A stretch of DNA of 64,000 bases from Kribbella antibiotica (GTDB lineage Bacteria; Actinomycetota; Actinomycetes; Propionibacteriales; Kribbellaceae), in assembly GCF_004349055.1 (NCBI RefSeq), contig NZ_SMKX01000025.1:1-64000 (forward strand), given 5' to 3'. Of the stretch, positions 18,119 to 27,707 are shown in pieces. Position 1 is the first letter of the stretch, and each line of letters starts with the position of its first letter. A program made the translations under genes and the position numbers. Below the pieces are notes generated by a model that saw nothing but the letters and a program-made list of their open reading frames with translations, was not told where the DNA came from and did not search any database.

Positions 18119-18757
18119 ATGAACGGGCGGACTGCACAGGACAGCAGAGTTCCGGTGGAGCCTAAGCTCACCGAAGCGACACCGGAAGCAAAACCTGAGG
18201 CACCGGTGGCCGAGGAGGCGATCGCCGAGCAGCACTGGTCGGAGCGGCCGATCGGCCGGGTCGAGGTGCCACCGCTGGGAGAGTTCAGTACGCCGGTCCG
18301 TGTCGACGAGATCGCGGTTGCCGCGATGGCGCTGTCGGAGAACCTCGATGCCGCCACCCGCGGGATGCCGGAATCCGTTGCCCTGCGTGAGTTTCGCCGC
18401 GAGCTCGACCAAGCGGCGAGCACCTTTCGGACCTTGGCGGGCAAGCTCCAGGCGACCGCCGGAAGCCTGGTCAGACTCGCCGCGAACGACGGTGAGAGCT
18501 GCGGTGTCGGTTGGGGTGTCTGCCCCGATCACGGCCTCACGCTGATGAACGTGGGGGAGACCGTCAGCTGTCACATCCTCGGCTGCAACCAGGAGAACGA
18601 GGGTGCGGTCGAGCGCTGTGAGCATCCGGTGGCCTACCGCGTGGTTGATGCCGCAGGCCCGGCGCTGCTGACTTGCGCCGGGCATGCGATCGCTTGTCGC
18701 CTCTATCTGGAAAACCCGGTCATCACCGCGGCCGGCGACAGCATGGAGCTCTTCTAA
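18119..18757 (+). CDS. Hypothetical protein with a Cys/His-rich C-terminal half
   Basis: A 212-residue soluble protein starts at an ATG behind GGGGGCGGA. Residues 1-60 are acidic, Pro/Ala-rich and probably disordered. Residues 65-120 look like a helical bundle. Residues 128-193 contain many metal-ligand candidates: C128, C135 and H138 (VCPDHG), C151, H152 and C156 (CHILGC), C167 and H169 (CEHP), C186 and H189 (CAGH), C193. That spacing suggests one or two structural zinc sites. I recognise no named family. It converges on the GH71/GH99-like gene with only 12 bp between stops. Confidence 0.65.
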   Translation: MNGRTAQDSRVPVEPKLTEATPEAKPEAPVAEEAIAEQHWSERPIGRVEVPPLGEFSTPVRVDEIAVAAMALSENLDAATRGMPESVALREFRRELDQAASTFRTLAGKLQATAGSLVRLAANDGESCGVGWGVCPDHGLTLMNVGETVSCHILGCNQENEGAVERCEHPVAYRVVDAAGPALLTCAGHAIACRLYLENPVITAAGDSMELF

Positions 18758-18769
18758 GTACCAAGTTGC

Positions 18770-20275
18770 TTAGGTGATCCGAACCGACGTCAACTGGTCG
18801 TTGGCGTTGGGTGACAGTGTCACGAAGTTCGGGGTGTCGGCGGTCCGCACCCAGGTCTGTCCCGTGAAGTTGTCCTCGGCAAAGATTGTCACCGTCCACC
18901 CCGCCGGAACACGAACCGACGAAGCCCAGTTGTCCTGCACCCCGGCGCTCACCAGTTGCGCCCGGGTGTAGTTGCCCTTGGCAAGCAGCGCGCCAGCGGT
19001 GCCGCCGTAGTCGATGTGCTGGTAGAAGGTCACACCGCTACTGCCTTGGGCCGGCCAGGGCACGGTCGGCCGGGTCGCGGTCACCGGCGACTGACCTTTG
19101 AACATCCGGCCGCCGTCTCCTGTCAACCGCAGATAGTAGTCCGAGGTGCACGCCGTACCGTCTTCGTCGAGTGCCCGGATCCCAGACCCAGAAGGGATCC
19201 AGGCTGCGCTCTCCGCGGTCTTCGCGATCTGGTTGCCCTCGTTGTACTCGTCGAACATCGAGATGTAGAGACCCTGGACGCCGACGCGCGTGAGGTTGTA
19301 GAACTGCCGCCACATCAGGTCGCCGTGCCGCCGGTGTCCCGATGACAGATCGCCCGGAATCACGCACGGCTGATAGTCGATCCCGTGTGCGTTGCAGTCG
19401 GCTTGGTCCTGCTGATTCACGTTGTTGTAGTAGTGATCGGCGCCCGCGACGTCCTGGATCCGGCCGACCATCCACGGCGACAGCATGTTGAACGCGTGGT
19501 ACACGTCGAGATAGCCAGGACGCGAGTCCTCGTTGCCGTTGCGCCAATGCGTCGGTACGCCGCCGATGACGTACAGGCCCTGATTCTTGAACCAGTTCAC
19601 GACTTCCAGGCAGACCGAGGCCGGCCAGGTCTTGTTCGGCTCGTTGAATCCGAAGCCCCAGATGCAGATGACGGGCTTGCCGTTCTGCCGCGCGTACGCC
19701 GGTGACGAGGTGTACGCGCTCATCTTGTTGAGCCAGTCGGTTTTCATCTCCGACTGCATGTTCTGCCAGTCGGTGGCGTCGTACATGATGTAGAACTTGC
19801 GCCCGTACTGCTCCGCGGCCTGGCGCACCTTGACCGCCATCGCGTCGCGGGTCGGGCCTTCGCCGCCGGTCGGGTTGAACCGCTGCAGCGCCGCCGTGTC
19901 GCAGCCGTTCTGCTGCATCCATAGGAAGTGCGTGTCCACGGTCTGCTGCGTGTACGACGAGAAAAGCCTTGCAGGCTGGCCGTTTCCGAGATTCGAGTAC
20001 GCCGTCTGGTACGTCGAGGTGTACTCGCGCATGTCCGGCCAACTCACGATCGCGGTGTTGCTGGGGGCCGGCGGCTGGCCCCAGTTGTTGCTCCAGTGCC
20101 ACCAGGCGTTGATGGGGGAACCATCGCCGGGCGCTGCGAACCAGCCCTGGTAGCCGACGGTCACTTTGCCGACGACATCACCGGGGGGACTGGCCGCATA
20201 ACTCAATTCTGGGAGGGATCCGGCCGCGGTGGCTGCGGCGGCGGAAGCGAGCAGGGTACGTCGAGAGAGCTTCAT
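18770..20275 (-). CDS. Tat-exported GH71/GH99-like glycosidase with beta/gamma-crystallin domain
   Basis: The 501-residue protein begins MKLSRRTLLASAAAA, a twin-arginine signal, with GGAG upstream of the ATG at 20275. The body (about 35-395) matches the bacterial GH71/GH99-like (xylosidase/arabinosidase-type) family: VTVGYQGWFAAPGDG, then FYIMYDATDW, then VICIWGFGFNEP, then GLYISMFDEYNEGNQI. The last 85 residues form a two-motif Greek-key crystallin domain (FYQHIDYGG, then IFAEDNFTGQTW), likely calcium- or glycan-binding. It diverges from the ROK repressor across a 160-bp control region, so it is probably co-regulated with the sugar operon and supplies its substrate outside the cell. The exact glycan is unknown. 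Confidence 0.78.
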   Translation of the reverse strand: MKLSRRTLLASAAAATAAGSLPELSYAASPPGDVVGKVTVGYQGWFAAPGDGSPINAWWHWSNNWGQPPAPSNTAIVSWPDMREYTSTYQTAYSNLGNGQPARLFSSYTQQTVDTHFLWMQQNGCDTAALQRFNPTGGEGPTRDAMAVKVRQAAEQYGRKFYIMYDATDWQNMQSEMKTDWLNKMSAYTSSPAYARQNGKPVICIWGFGFNEPNKTWPASVCLEVVNWFKNQGLYVIGGVPTHWRNGNEDSRPGYLDVYHAFNMLSPWMVGRIQDVAGADHYYNNVNQQDQADCNAHGIDYQPCVIPGDLSSGHRRHGDLMWRQFYNLTRVGVQGLYISMFDEYNEGNQIAKTAESAAWIPSGSGIRALDEDGTACTSDYYLRLTGDGGRMFKGQSPVTATRPTVPWPAQGSSGVTFYQHIDYGGTAGALLAKGNYTRAQLVSAGVQDNWASSVRVPAGWTVTIFAEDNFTGQTWVRTADTPNFVTLSPNANDQLTSVRIT

Positions 20276-20347
20276 GGGCGGTCTCCAGGGAGGCGGAGAG
20301 TGCAAATTGTGAACAGGGTGTTGCAAGAAATCGATCGTGACAACCCC

Positions 20348-20400
20348 TTGACGCGAAACTCTCCGAAACTTAGTTTGTTGGTTCAACAGACAAAGTCTGT
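20348..20400 (+). promoter_or_regulatory. Promoter and probable ROK operator
   Basis: TTGACG (20348-20353) is followed after 17 bp by TAGTTT (20371-20376), facing the ROK gene. An inverted repeat overlaps and follows the -10: ACTTAGTTTGTTG (20368-20380) and CAACAGACAAAGT (20384-20396), 11 of 13 positions symmetric around a 3-bp centre. A second perfect inverted repeat, ACAGAC-AAA-GTCTGT, lies at 20386-20400. The placement suits autoregulation by the ROK protein and joint control of the divergent glycosidase. Confidence 0.6.
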
Positions 20401-20435
20401 GATCGGGCTCACAACAGCATGAGGGGTGGGGTGGC

Positions 20436-21707
20436 ATGACGCTGACTGACGGACGCCGTCCTGGCGATCGAGCAGTTGCCGCCGATCACGTTTCCCTGCG
20501 CCGCAACAACCTCTCGGTCGTCCTGCGCCACGTCCGCGAATCAGGCCCGAAGTCGCGGGCCCGGATCGCGGCCGACACCGGCCTGAACAAGGCGACCGTC
20601 AGCAGCCTGGTCGCCGAGCTCGTCGAGCGCGGTCTGCTCCGCGAAGGCTCCGCCGATTCCACCCGTGCCCTCGGCCGCCCCGGGCAGCTCGTCGAGCTCG
20701 ACGGCACCGGCGTCTGCGGCGTCGGTGCCGAGGTCAACGTCGACTACCTTGCCGTCACCGCGCTCGACCTGGCCGGCGCCACCGTCCTCGAACGCCGCGT
20801 CCCGGTCGACGTCGCCCACCTCGACCCCGGTACGACGCTCGACCGGCTCGCCGACCTGATTCGGGAAGCCGTGGCGGCCGTGGAAGCGCGGTCCGGCCAG
20901 CTCGCCGGCGTCACGCTCGCCGTGCCCGGTCTGGTTCGCGATGACACCGGCGGTCTGAGCCTCGCCCCGAACCTTGGCTGGGGTGAGCTCGAGGTCGCCG
21001 CCGAAATGCGGTCCCGGCTCGGCGAACCGTCGTACGCGCTGCTGATCGACAACGAGGCGAACCTCGCAGCACTCGCGGCATACTCGGAGTTACGCAAAGA
21101 TGGCAGAGTGCAAGATCTCGTCCTTCTGACAGGCGCGGTCGGTGTCGGTGGCGGTGTCGTCTCCAACGGGCACCTGCTCCGCGGTGGTCGCGGCTACAGC
21201 GGTGAGGTCGGGCACATGCCGGTCGCTCCGGACGGCCGGATCTGCGGTTGCGGTCGCACTGGCTGCTGGGAGACCGTGGTCGGCCTGAGTGCTTTGCTGC
21301 ACAAGGCAACCGACAGCGACGACCCGGTCCGCGACCCGTCGCTCGATGTCGAGCAGCGGCTGGCCGCCATCACCCAGCGCGCCGAGGACGGCGACGCTCG
21401 GACCCTGAACGCGCTCAAGGATGTCGGTGCCTGGCTTGGCATCGGGGGAGCGATCCTCGTCAACATCCTGAACCCTGATGTCCTCGTGCTCGGCGGCTAC
21501 TTCGCCGCCCTCGGCCCGTGGCTCAAGGAGCCGCTCGAACAAGCCATCCGCGATCGCGTGATCGCACCGAACGGCGGCGGCTGCCGCGTGGTCCGCTCCG
21601 AGCTCGGGTTCGCTGCTGCCGTCCGTGGCGGCGCACAGATCGCGCTCGACCAGGTTTTCGTCGACCCGACCATGATCGGCCGGGCGGAATCAGGAGTCGC
21701 TCAATGA
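20436..21707 (+). CDS. ROK-family transcriptional repressor
   Basis: A 423-residue NagC/XylR-type protein has an N-terminal winged helix (about 25-90: RARIAADTGLNKATVSSLV) and a ROK sugar-kinase-like domain. The ROK signature (GRGYSGEVGHMPVAPDGR) includes H260, and the zinc site follows as C270, C272 and C277 in CGCGRTGCWE. Repressors of this group release DNA when they bind a sugar. It leads the operon for sugar uptake and xylose isomerase, and its stop overlaps the ATPase start (ATGA). The likely effector is the transported sugar, possibly a pentose, but this is inferred from the neighbours. Confidence 0.9.
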   Translation: MTLTDGRRPGDRAVAADHVSLRRNNLSVVLRHVRESGPKSRARIAADTGLNKATVSSLVAELVERGLLREGSADSTRALGRPGQLVELDGTGVCGVGAEVNVDYLAVTALDLAGATVLERRVPVDVAHLDPGTTLDRLADLIREAVAAVEARSGQLAGVTLAVPGLVRDDTGGLSLAPNLGWGELEVAAEMRSRLGEPSYALLIDNEANLAALAAYSELRKDGRVQDLVLLTGAVGVGGGVVSNGHLLRGGRGYSGEVGHMPVAPDGRICGCGRTGCWETVVGLSALLHKATDSDDPVRDPSLDVEQRLAAITQRAEDGDARTLNALKDVGAWLGIGGAILVNILNPDVLVLGGYFAALGPWLKEPLEQAIRDRVIAPNGGGCRVVRSELGFAAAVRGGAQIALDQVFVDPTMIGRAESGVAQ

Positions 21708-23212
21708 GTGAGGCCGCTCTGCTCACCATGACTGGCATCGTCAAGGAGTTCCCGGGAGTCCGGGCCCTCGACGGTGTCGACCTCGACGTCCGGGCGGGGG
21801 AGGTGCACTGCCTGCTCGGCCAGAACGGAGCCGGCAAGTCGACGCTGATCCGGGTGCTGACCGGCGCTCACCAGCCCGATGCGGGCGCGATCCAGATCGA
21901 CGGCGAGGACGTTCAGCTGAATAGCCCGACGGCCGCGATCGATCGCGGGATCGCCGCGATCTACCAGGAGCTGGACCTCGTCCCCGGCCTGTCCGTGGCG
22001 GAGAACATCTTCCTCGGTCACGAGCCGTCGACCTTCGGTTTCAGCCGCCGCCACGAAGCAGCGCTCCGGGCGCGCGAGATCCTCGAGGGCCTCGGCCACG
22101 GTGAGATCCCGGTACGGCGTGAGGTCGGCTCGCTGCCCGCGGCCGGTCAACAGGTCGTGAGCATGGCGAGAGCGCTCTCCCGTGACGCTCGCCTGATCGT
22201 CATGGACGAACCCTCCGCCGTACTGGATCCGGAAGAAGTCGCGAACCTCTTCCGGGTGATCAAGGGCCTGACCGAGCGCGGCGTGGCCGTCGTCTACATC
22301 AGCCACCGCCTCGAGGAGATCCGCGAGATCGGCGACCGCGTCACCGTGCTCAAGGACGGCGCGACCGTTGCGACCGGTCTGGACGCGCGGGAGACGCCGA
22401 CGCAGGAGCTGATTCGGTTGATGACCGGCCGCTCGATCGAGTACGTCTTCCCACCCCGCGCCGAGATCCTGAGCACCGCCCCGGTCGTCCTGTCGGTCGA
22501 GGGACTCAGCCGCCCTGGTGAGTTCGCTGAGATCTCCTTCGACGTCCGTGCCGGCGAGATCGTCGGCTTCGCCGGCCTGGTGGGTTCCGGCCGCTCCGAA
22601 GTACTGGAGACCGTGTACGGCGCTCGCCGAGCCGCAACCGGATCGGTTCACGTCGACGGCAAGCGACTGAAGCCCGGCCGAGTGCAGTCCGCGGTGAAGG
22701 CCGGTGTCGGCCTGGCCCCTGAGGAGCGTAAGAGTCAGGCGCTGCTGATGGACGAGGCCGTGTTCAAGAACATCACGGTGTCGTCGATGGAGCGTTTCGC
22801 CAGCGTCGGTTTCCTGAACCGGACCGCCGAGCGCCAGGTCGCCACCCAACTCGCCGAGTCGCTCGACGTCCGCCCGCCCGGCGTCGACCGTCCGGTCCGC
22901 AACCTGTCCGGCGGTAACCAGCAGAAGGTCGTGCTGGCTCGCTGGCTCCTGCGGGACTGCCGGGTGTTGCTGCTCGACGAGCCCACGCGTGGTGTCGATG
23001 TCGGCGCCCGCTCCGAGATCTACGCCCTGGTCCGCAAGTTGGCCGCCAGCGGTGTCGCGATCGTGCTGGTCTCCAGCGAGGTCGAGGAAGTGCTCGGTCT
23101 GGCCGACCGGGTCGTCGTACTGCGGGAGGGGCAAGCCGTCCACACGGGACCCGCACAAGACATCGACGAGCACCAGGTGCTCGACTTGGTAATGGAGGGA
23201 AGCTCGGTGTGA
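21704..23212 (+). CDS. Sugar ABC transporter ATP-binding protein (tandem, RbsA/XylG type)
   Basis: The 502-residue protein carries two ABC domains. The first has Walker A GQNGAGKST (39-47), Q-loop YQELDLVPG and Walker B VMDEPSA. Its signature region LPAAGQQV deviates from LSGGQ, as in other sugar ATPases. The second has the usual degenerate Walker A (GLVGSGRSE), signature LSGGNQQKV and Walker B LLLDEPTRGVDVG. This tandem architecture is typical of carbohydrate uptake transporters class 2 (ribose, xylose, galactose). It overlaps the ROK stop and the permease start (GTGA), so the operon is tightly coupled. Confidence 0.93.
   Translation: MSEAALLTMTGIVKEFPGVRALDGVDLDVRAGEVHCLLGQNGAGKSTLIRVLTGAHQPDAGAIQIDGEDVQLNSPTAAIDRGIAAIYQELDLVPGLSVAENIFLGHEPSTFGFSRRHEAALRAREILEGLGHGEIPVRREVGSLPAAGQQVVSMARALSRDARLIVMDEPSAVLDPEEVANLFRVIKGLTERGVAVVYISHRLEEIREIGDRVTVLKDGATVATGLDARETPTQELIRLMTGRSIEYVFPPRAEILSTAPVVLSVEGLSRPGEFAEISFDVRAGEIVGFAGLVGSGRSEVLETVYGARRAATGSVHVDGKRLKPGRVQSAVKAGVGLAPEERKSQALLMDEAVFKNITVSSMERFASVGFLNRTAERQVATQLAESLDVRPPGVDRPVRNLSGGNQQKVVLARWLLRDCRVLLLDEPTRGVDVGARSEIYALVRKLAASGVAIVLVSSEVEEVLGLADRVVVLREGQAVHTGPAQDIDEHQVLDLVMEGSSV
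22168..22179. repeat. GAGAGCGCTCTC palindrome (perfect copy)
   Basis: A perfect copy inside the sugar ATPase gene, in a different codon phase (Ala-Arg-Ala-Leu-Ser) from the copy at 17352. See the finding on this palindrome. Confidence 0.9.
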
Positions 23213-24243
23213 GTGAGGCACCTTTGGATACAACGACTTCGACCCAGGCGACAGTGGTCCCGCCGACAGCGCAAAGAAACAGCGGTCTGCTGAGCACCGG
23301 AGTCGGCCGGAACCTCGGTCTCGTGGTGGCGTTGGTCGTGTTGTGCATCGTGGGGGCGGTGACCGCAGGCGACACGTTCGCGACCGGGCCCAACGTGCTG
23401 ACGATCCTGCGGCTCGCAGCAACGATCGGCGTGGTCAGCATCGGGATGACGTTCGTGATCACCGGCGGCGGGATCGACTTGTCGGTCGGAGCGATCCTGG
23501 CGCTGTCCTCGGTCTGGGCCACGACGCTGGCCACCCAGCAGATGGCCGACAGCTACGGCTGGATCGTCATGGCCAGTACGGCGCTCCTGGTAGGCGCCGC
23601 GTGTGGCCTGGTCAACGGAATACTCGTTGCCTACGGCAAGATCGTGCCGTTCATCGCGACCCTTGCGATGCTGGCAGCGGCGCGCGGCCTGGCCGAGACC
23701 ATCTCCGACCGCCGGACCCAGATCGTCGCGAACAACTCGTTCGTCGACTTCTTCGGTGGCTCGCTGATCGGCGTACCGGTCCTGGTCTGGATCTTCCTGC
23801 TGGTCGCCGCGGCCGGCTGGGTGGTCCTGAACCGGACCACGTTCGGGCGCCGTACGTTCGCCGTCGGCGGGAACGCCGAAGCGGCCCGCCTGGCGGGCAT
23901 CAAGGTTCAGCGTCACACGGCGGCGCTCTACGTCCTGGCCGGGCTGTGCTGCGGTATCGCCGCGGTGATGCTGATGGCACGGACGACCACGGGCAGCTCG
24001 ACCCACGGTCAGTTCTACGAGCTCGACGCGATCGCGGCGGTGGTGATCGGCGGCACGCTGCTGTCCGGTGGCCGCGGCACGATCGTCGGCACGGTGTTCG
24101 GCGTGCTGATCTTCAGCACTCTCAACAACGTCTTCACCCTGAACAACCTGAGTATCTCCGCCCAGTCCGTCGCGAAGGGCGTGATCATCGTGATCGCCGT
24201 CCTGCTGCAGCAACGCCTCGCCAGCCGCACCACCAGTTCCTAG
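23209..24243 (+). CDS. Sugar ABC transporter permease (RbsC/XylH type)
   Basis: A 344-residue integral membrane protein with 8-10 hydrophobic segments belongs to the branched-chain/ribose permease family. Characteristic stretches are GMTFVITGGGIDLSVG near residue 80 and AIAAVVIGGTLLSGGRG near 275. The GTG start overlaps the ATPase stop. A hydrophilic N-terminal tail of about 30 residues precedes the first helix. It forms the membrane channel with the neighbouring ATPase and lipoprotein. Confidence 0.92.
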   Translation: MSEAPLDTTTSTQATVVPPTAQRNSGLLSTGVGRNLGLVVALVVLCIVGAVTAGDTFATGPNVLTILRLAATIGVVSIGMTFVITGGGIDLSVGAILALSSVWATTLATQQMADSYGWIVMASTALLVGAACGLVNGILVAYGKIVPFIATLAMLAAARGLAETISDRRTQIVANNSFVDFFGGSLIGVPVLVWIFLLVAAAGWVVLNRTTFGRRTFAVGGNAEAARLAGIKVQRHTAALYVLAGLCCGIAAVMLMARTTTGSSTHGQFYELDAIAAVVIGGTLLSGGRGTIVGTVFGVLIFSTLNNVFTLNNLSISAQSVAKGVIIVIAVLLQQRLASRTTSS

Positions 24244-24252
24244 GAGACACTG

Positions 24253-25290
24253 ATGTCCCATTCCGCCCGTACCATCATCGTTGCCGGCATCGGCGTGCTC
24301 GCCCTGGCCGCCTGTACCAGCAACACCCCGAAGGCCGACCCCAGTGACGCGGCCAAGACGCAGGCCGTGAGTGCCGGCAAGAACGACGAACCCGGCAAGA
24401 AGGTCAAGATCGGCTTCTCCGCCCCGGCCGCCGACCACGGCTGGATGGGTGCGATCACCAAGGCCACCCAGGCCGAGGCGAAGAAGTACTCCGACGTCGA
24501 GCTGGTCGTTGCCGAAGGCACCAACGACGTGAACCTGCAGATCAGCCAGGTGGAGACCTTCATCAACCAGAAGGTCGACGCGATCGTGCTGCTGCCCTTC
24601 GACGGTGCCGCGCTGACCGCGGTCGCCACCAAGGCGATGGAGGCCGGCATCACGGTCGTCAACGTCGACCGGGAGTTCGGCAGCCCGGCCGCGGCGCGGA
24701 CGACAGTGCTCGGCGACAACTACGGCATGGGTGTGTCGGCCGGCGGCTACGTCTGCTCGCAGTTGAAGGACAAGAAGGACTCGATCGTGGCGGAGATCGC
24801 CGGCATCGACTCGCTGCCGCTGACTCAGGACCGCAGCAAGGGCTTCAAGGACGCACTGGCCGGCTGTGGCCTGAAGGTCAACAACCGGGTTGCGGCCGAG
24901 TTCACGGTCGAGTCCGGTGAGAAGGCGGCGGCCAACTTGTTGCAGGCGGCCCCGAAGATCGACGCCATCTGGAACCACGACGACGACCAGGGTGTCGGCG
25001 TGATGGCCGCGATCAAGAACTCCAACCGCAAGGACTTCTTCCTGGTCGGTGGCGCCGGTTCCGCGAACGTGATGCGCGACATCAAGGCCGGTACGTCGTT
25101 GGTCAAGGCCACCGTGGTCTACCCGTCCACGCAGGGTGCCGACGGCGTCCGCCTGGCCCGGCTGCTGCTCCAGAAGAAGGCTCTCGGCGACCTGGTGGAG
25201 GTCGAGGTCCCGCGCAAGGTCCAGCTGTTCGCGCCGGTCGTCACCAAGGACAACGTCGACCAGTACCTGCCGACCGCCTTCGAAAGCTGA
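24253..25290 (+). CDS. Sugar-binding lipoprotein of the ABC transporter
   Basis: A 345-residue lipoprotein has a signal ending LALAAC with Cys21 as the lipidated residue. The mature part is a periplasmic-binding-protein type 1 (Peripla_BP_4) domain: KIGFSAPAADHGWMGA, then QKVDAIVLLPFDGAAL, then GITVVNVDREF. It captures sugar outside the membrane for the permease. Proteins with this Asp-Arg-Glu motif bind pentoses or other simple sugars. The gene is 9 bp from the permease stop and 5 bp before the dehydrogenase. Confidence 0.9.
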   Translation: MSHSARTIIVAGIGVLALAACTSNTPKADPSDAAKTQAVSAGKNDEPGKKVKIGFSAPAADHGWMGAITKATQAEAKKYSDVELVVAEGTNDVNLQISQVETFINQKVDAIVLLPFDGAALTAVATKAMEAGITVVNVDREFGSPAAARTTVLGDNYGMGVSAGGYVCSQLKDKKDSIVAEIAGIDSLPLTQDRSKGFKDALAGCGLKVNNRVAAEFTVESGEKAAANLLQAAPKIDAIWNHDDDQGVGVMAAIKNSNRKDFFLVGGAGSANVMRDIKAGTSLVKATVVYPSTQGADGVRLARLLLQKKALGDLVEVEVPRKVQLFAPVVTKDNVDQYLPTAFES

Positions 25291-25295
25291 CAGAC

Positions 25296-26462
25296 ATGAC
25301 CGATCTGGGTATCGGGTTGATCGGCTATGCGTTCATGGGCGCGGCCCACTCGCAGGCCTGGCGGAGCGCACCGCGCTTCTTCGACCTGCCGATCAACCCC
25401 ACGATGAACGTTCTGTGCGGCCGCAACGCGGACGCCGTACAGGCTGCTGCGGGCAAGCTGGGCTGGCAGGAGACCGAGACCGACTGGCGCAAGCTGCTCA
25501 CCCGCGACGACGTACAGGTCATTGATGTCTGTACGCCGGGGGACAGCCACGCCGAGATCGCGATCGCGGCTCTAGAGGCCGGGAAGCATGTGCTGTGCGA
25601 GAAGCCGCTTGCGAACACGGTCGCCGAGGCGGAAGCCATGGCCGCGGCGGCTGCAAAGGCCAACGCGCAGGGCATCCGCTCGATGGTCGGGTTCACCTAC
25701 CGCCGGGTCCCGGCGATCGGGCTGGCCCGGCAGTTGGTTGCCGAGGGCAAGCTCGGTACCATCCGGCACGTCCGGGCGCAGTACCTGCAGGACTGGATTG
25801 CCGACCCTGAGGCGCCGCTGTCGTGGCGCCTCGACAAGGAGCGGGCCGGCTCGGGTGCGCTCGGCGACATCGGCGCGCACATCGTCGACCTGACGCAGTA
25901 CATCACCGGCGACACCATCGCCGAGGTCAGCGGTCAGCTCGAGACCTTCGTCAAAGAACGCCCGGTCGCCTCGTCGGAACACACCGGCTTGTCCGGTACG
26001 GCGGGGACCGAGCGCGGCCCGGTGACCGTCGACGACGCGGCGGTCTTCCTGGCGAAGTTCGCCTCCGGCGCACTCGGTGTCTTCGAAGCCACCCGTTTCG
26101 CGACCGGTCGCAAGAACGCGATCCGGATCGAGATCAACGGCAGCGACGGCAGTCTCGCGTTCGACTTCGAGGACATGAACGTCCTGCACTACTACGACGC
26201 AACCGAAGACTCCCGGACGGCCGGCTTCCGTCGCATCCTCGCGACCGAGGCCGTCCACCCGTACGTCGAGGCCTGGTGGCCACCGGGTCACCTGCTCGGC
26301 TACGAGCACGGATTTACCCACCAAGTCGTCGACCTGGTCACCGCGATTGCCGAGGGTACCGATCCGGCGCCGTCGTTCGCGGACGGGCTGCAGGTCCAGC
26401 GAGTGCTGGCCGCGGTCGAGACCAGTTCGACGTCTCGACAATGGCAGGAGATCTCCTCATGA
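25296..26462 (+). CDS. Gfo/Idh/MocA-family sugar dehydrogenase
   Basis: This 388-residue NAD(P)-dependent oxidoreductase has a Rossmann N-terminus with the variant loop [12 protein letters not shown] at about residues 7-18, the conserved EKPLA motif near 103 (Lys is catalytic in the family) and the C-terminal Gfo/Idh beta-sheet domain ([17 protein letters not shown], with the conserved His). Such enzymes oxidise or epimerise cyclic sugars, inositols or their 3-keto derivatives. It lies between the transporter and xylose isomerase, so an oxidative step on the imported sugar is likely. Its stop overlaps the next start (ATGA). Confidence 0.88.
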   Translation: MTDLGIGLIGYAFMGAAHSQAWRSAPRFFDLPINPTMNVLCGRNADAVQAAAGKLGWQETETDWRKLLTRDDVQVIDVCTPGDSHAEIAIAALEAGKHVLCEKPLANTVAEAEAMAAAAAKANAQGIRSMVGFTYRRVPAIGLARQLVAEGKLGTIRHVRAQYLQDWIADPEAPLSWRLDKERAGSGALGDIGAHIVDLTQYITGDTIAEVSGQLETFVKERPVASSEHTGLSGTAGTERGPVTVDDAAVFLAKFASGALGVFEATRFATGRKNAIRIEINGSDGSLAFDFEDMNVLHYYDATEDSRTAGFRRILATEAVHPYVEAWWPPGHLLGYEHGFTHQVVDLVTAIAEGTDPAPSFADGLQVQRVLAAVETSSTSRQWQEISS

Positions 26463-27619
26463 ACGCATATACGCCCAGCAGGGACGACAAGTTCTCGTTC
26501 GGTCTGTGGACCGTCGGCTGGGAAGGCGTCGACGTCTTCGGTACGGCGGTCCGGCCCCCGATGGACCCGGTCCACGCGGTCGAGAAGCTCGCGGAGCTCG
26601 GCGCCGCCGCGATCTCGTTCCACGACGACGACCTGGTCCCGGACGACAAGACCCGGACCCAGACCCTTGAGCGCTTCAGCAAGGCGCTGGCCGACACCGG
26701 CATCGTCGTCGAGATGGCGACCACCAACCTGTTCAGCCACCCGGTCTTCAAGGACGGCGGTCTGACCGCCAACGACCGCCAGGTACGGCGCTATGCGCTC
26801 GCCAAGGTCCTGCGCAATCTCGATCTGGCCGCCGAGCTGGGCGCGTCGACGTACGTGCTGTGGGGCGGTCGCGAAGGTGCGGAGTCCGGTGGCTCGAAGG
26901 ACGTCCGCGCGGCGCTGGACCGGTACAAGGAGTCGATGGACATCCTGTGCGCGTACGTGCGCGAGCAGGGCTACAACATCCGGTTCGCGATCGAGCCGAA
27001 GCCGAACGAGCCGCGCGGTGACATCCTGCTGCCGTCGATCGGCCATGCCATTGCCTTCATCAACGATCTCGCGGACCCGGAGCTGGTCGGGATCAACCCC
27101 GAGGTCGGTCACGAGCAGATGGCCGGCCTGAACTACGCGCACGGAATCGCCCAGGCGTTGTGGCACGGGAAGCTGTACCACATCGACCTCAACGGTCAGC
27201 ACGGTCCGCGGTTCGACCAGGACCTGCGGTTCGGGGCCGGGAATCTGCGTGAGGCCTTCTGGACCGTCGACGTACTGCAGGGAAGTGAAGGCAAGCCCGG
27301 GTACGACGGGTTTGTGCACTTCGACTACAAGCCGCCGCGCACCGAGGACGAGGACGGTGTGTGGGAGACCGCGCGCGGCTGTATGCGCAACTACCTGATC
27401 CTGCGGGAGAAGGTGGCTGCCTTCCGGGCCGACCCGGAGGTGACCGAGGCGCTGGCTGCGGCCCGCGTGACGGAGTTGTCCGAACCCACCCTGGCCGAGG
27501 GTGAGAGTCTGGCCGACCTCCGTTCCCAGACCTACGACCCGAACGCGCTGGCCGAGCGCGGACTCGGATTCGAGAAGCTGGACCAGCTGGCGATGGAGCA
27601 CCTGCTCGGCGTTCGCTGA
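26459..27619 (+). CDS. xylA: Xylose isomerase
   Basis: The 386-residue protein matches actinobacterial class I xylose isomerase in length and motifs: [10 protein letters not shown] near the N-terminus, [10 protein letters not shown] with the catalytic His (His55 here), [21 protein letters not shown], and the metal-binding [11 protein letters not shown] with the downstream EVGHEQM. It converts D-xylose to D-xylulose (and glucose to fructose) using two divalent cations. I chose the ATG at 26459, with AGGAGA 7 nt upstream, over an in-frame ATG at 26441. It overlaps the dehydrogenase stop. No xylulokinase gene follows in the window, which is unusual for a plain xylose operon. Confidence 0.93.
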   Translation: MNAYTPSRDDKFSFGLWTVGWEGVDVFGTAVRPPMDPVHAVEKLAELGAAAISFHDDDLVPDDKTRTQTLERFSKALADTGIVVEMATTNLFSHPVFKDGGLTANDRQVRRYALAKVLRNLDLAAELGASTYVLWGGREGAESGGSKDVRAALDRYKESMDILCAYVREQGYNIRFAIEPKPNEPRGDILLPSIGHAIAFINDLADPELVGINPEVGHEQMAGLNYAHGIAQALWHGKLYHIDLNGQHGPRFDQDLRFGAGNLREAFWTVDVLQGSEGKPGYDGFVHFDYKPPRTEDEDGVWETARGCMRNYLILREKVAAFRADPEVTEALAAARVTELSEPTLAEGESLADLRSQTYDPNALAERGLGFEKLDQLAMEHLLGVR

Positions 27620-27707
27620 TCCTTCTGCAGTACCTACACATCCCGCGCAGGGCAGAGCACGGGAATTGTTGGAGCGCGCACCTTATCCGACCCATGAGGA
27701 GCTCCGC

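Noticed and set aside
21704..23212. ATPase suspected defective because the first signature and second Walker A are degenerate
   Set aside because: Such asymmetry is normal in tandem RbsA/XylG-type sugar ATPases.
23020..24978. Open frame of 652 codons on the minus strand
   Set aside because: It runs against the sugar permease and binding-protein genes, whose motifs and overlaps are unambiguous, and has the low-complexity look of a shadow frame.
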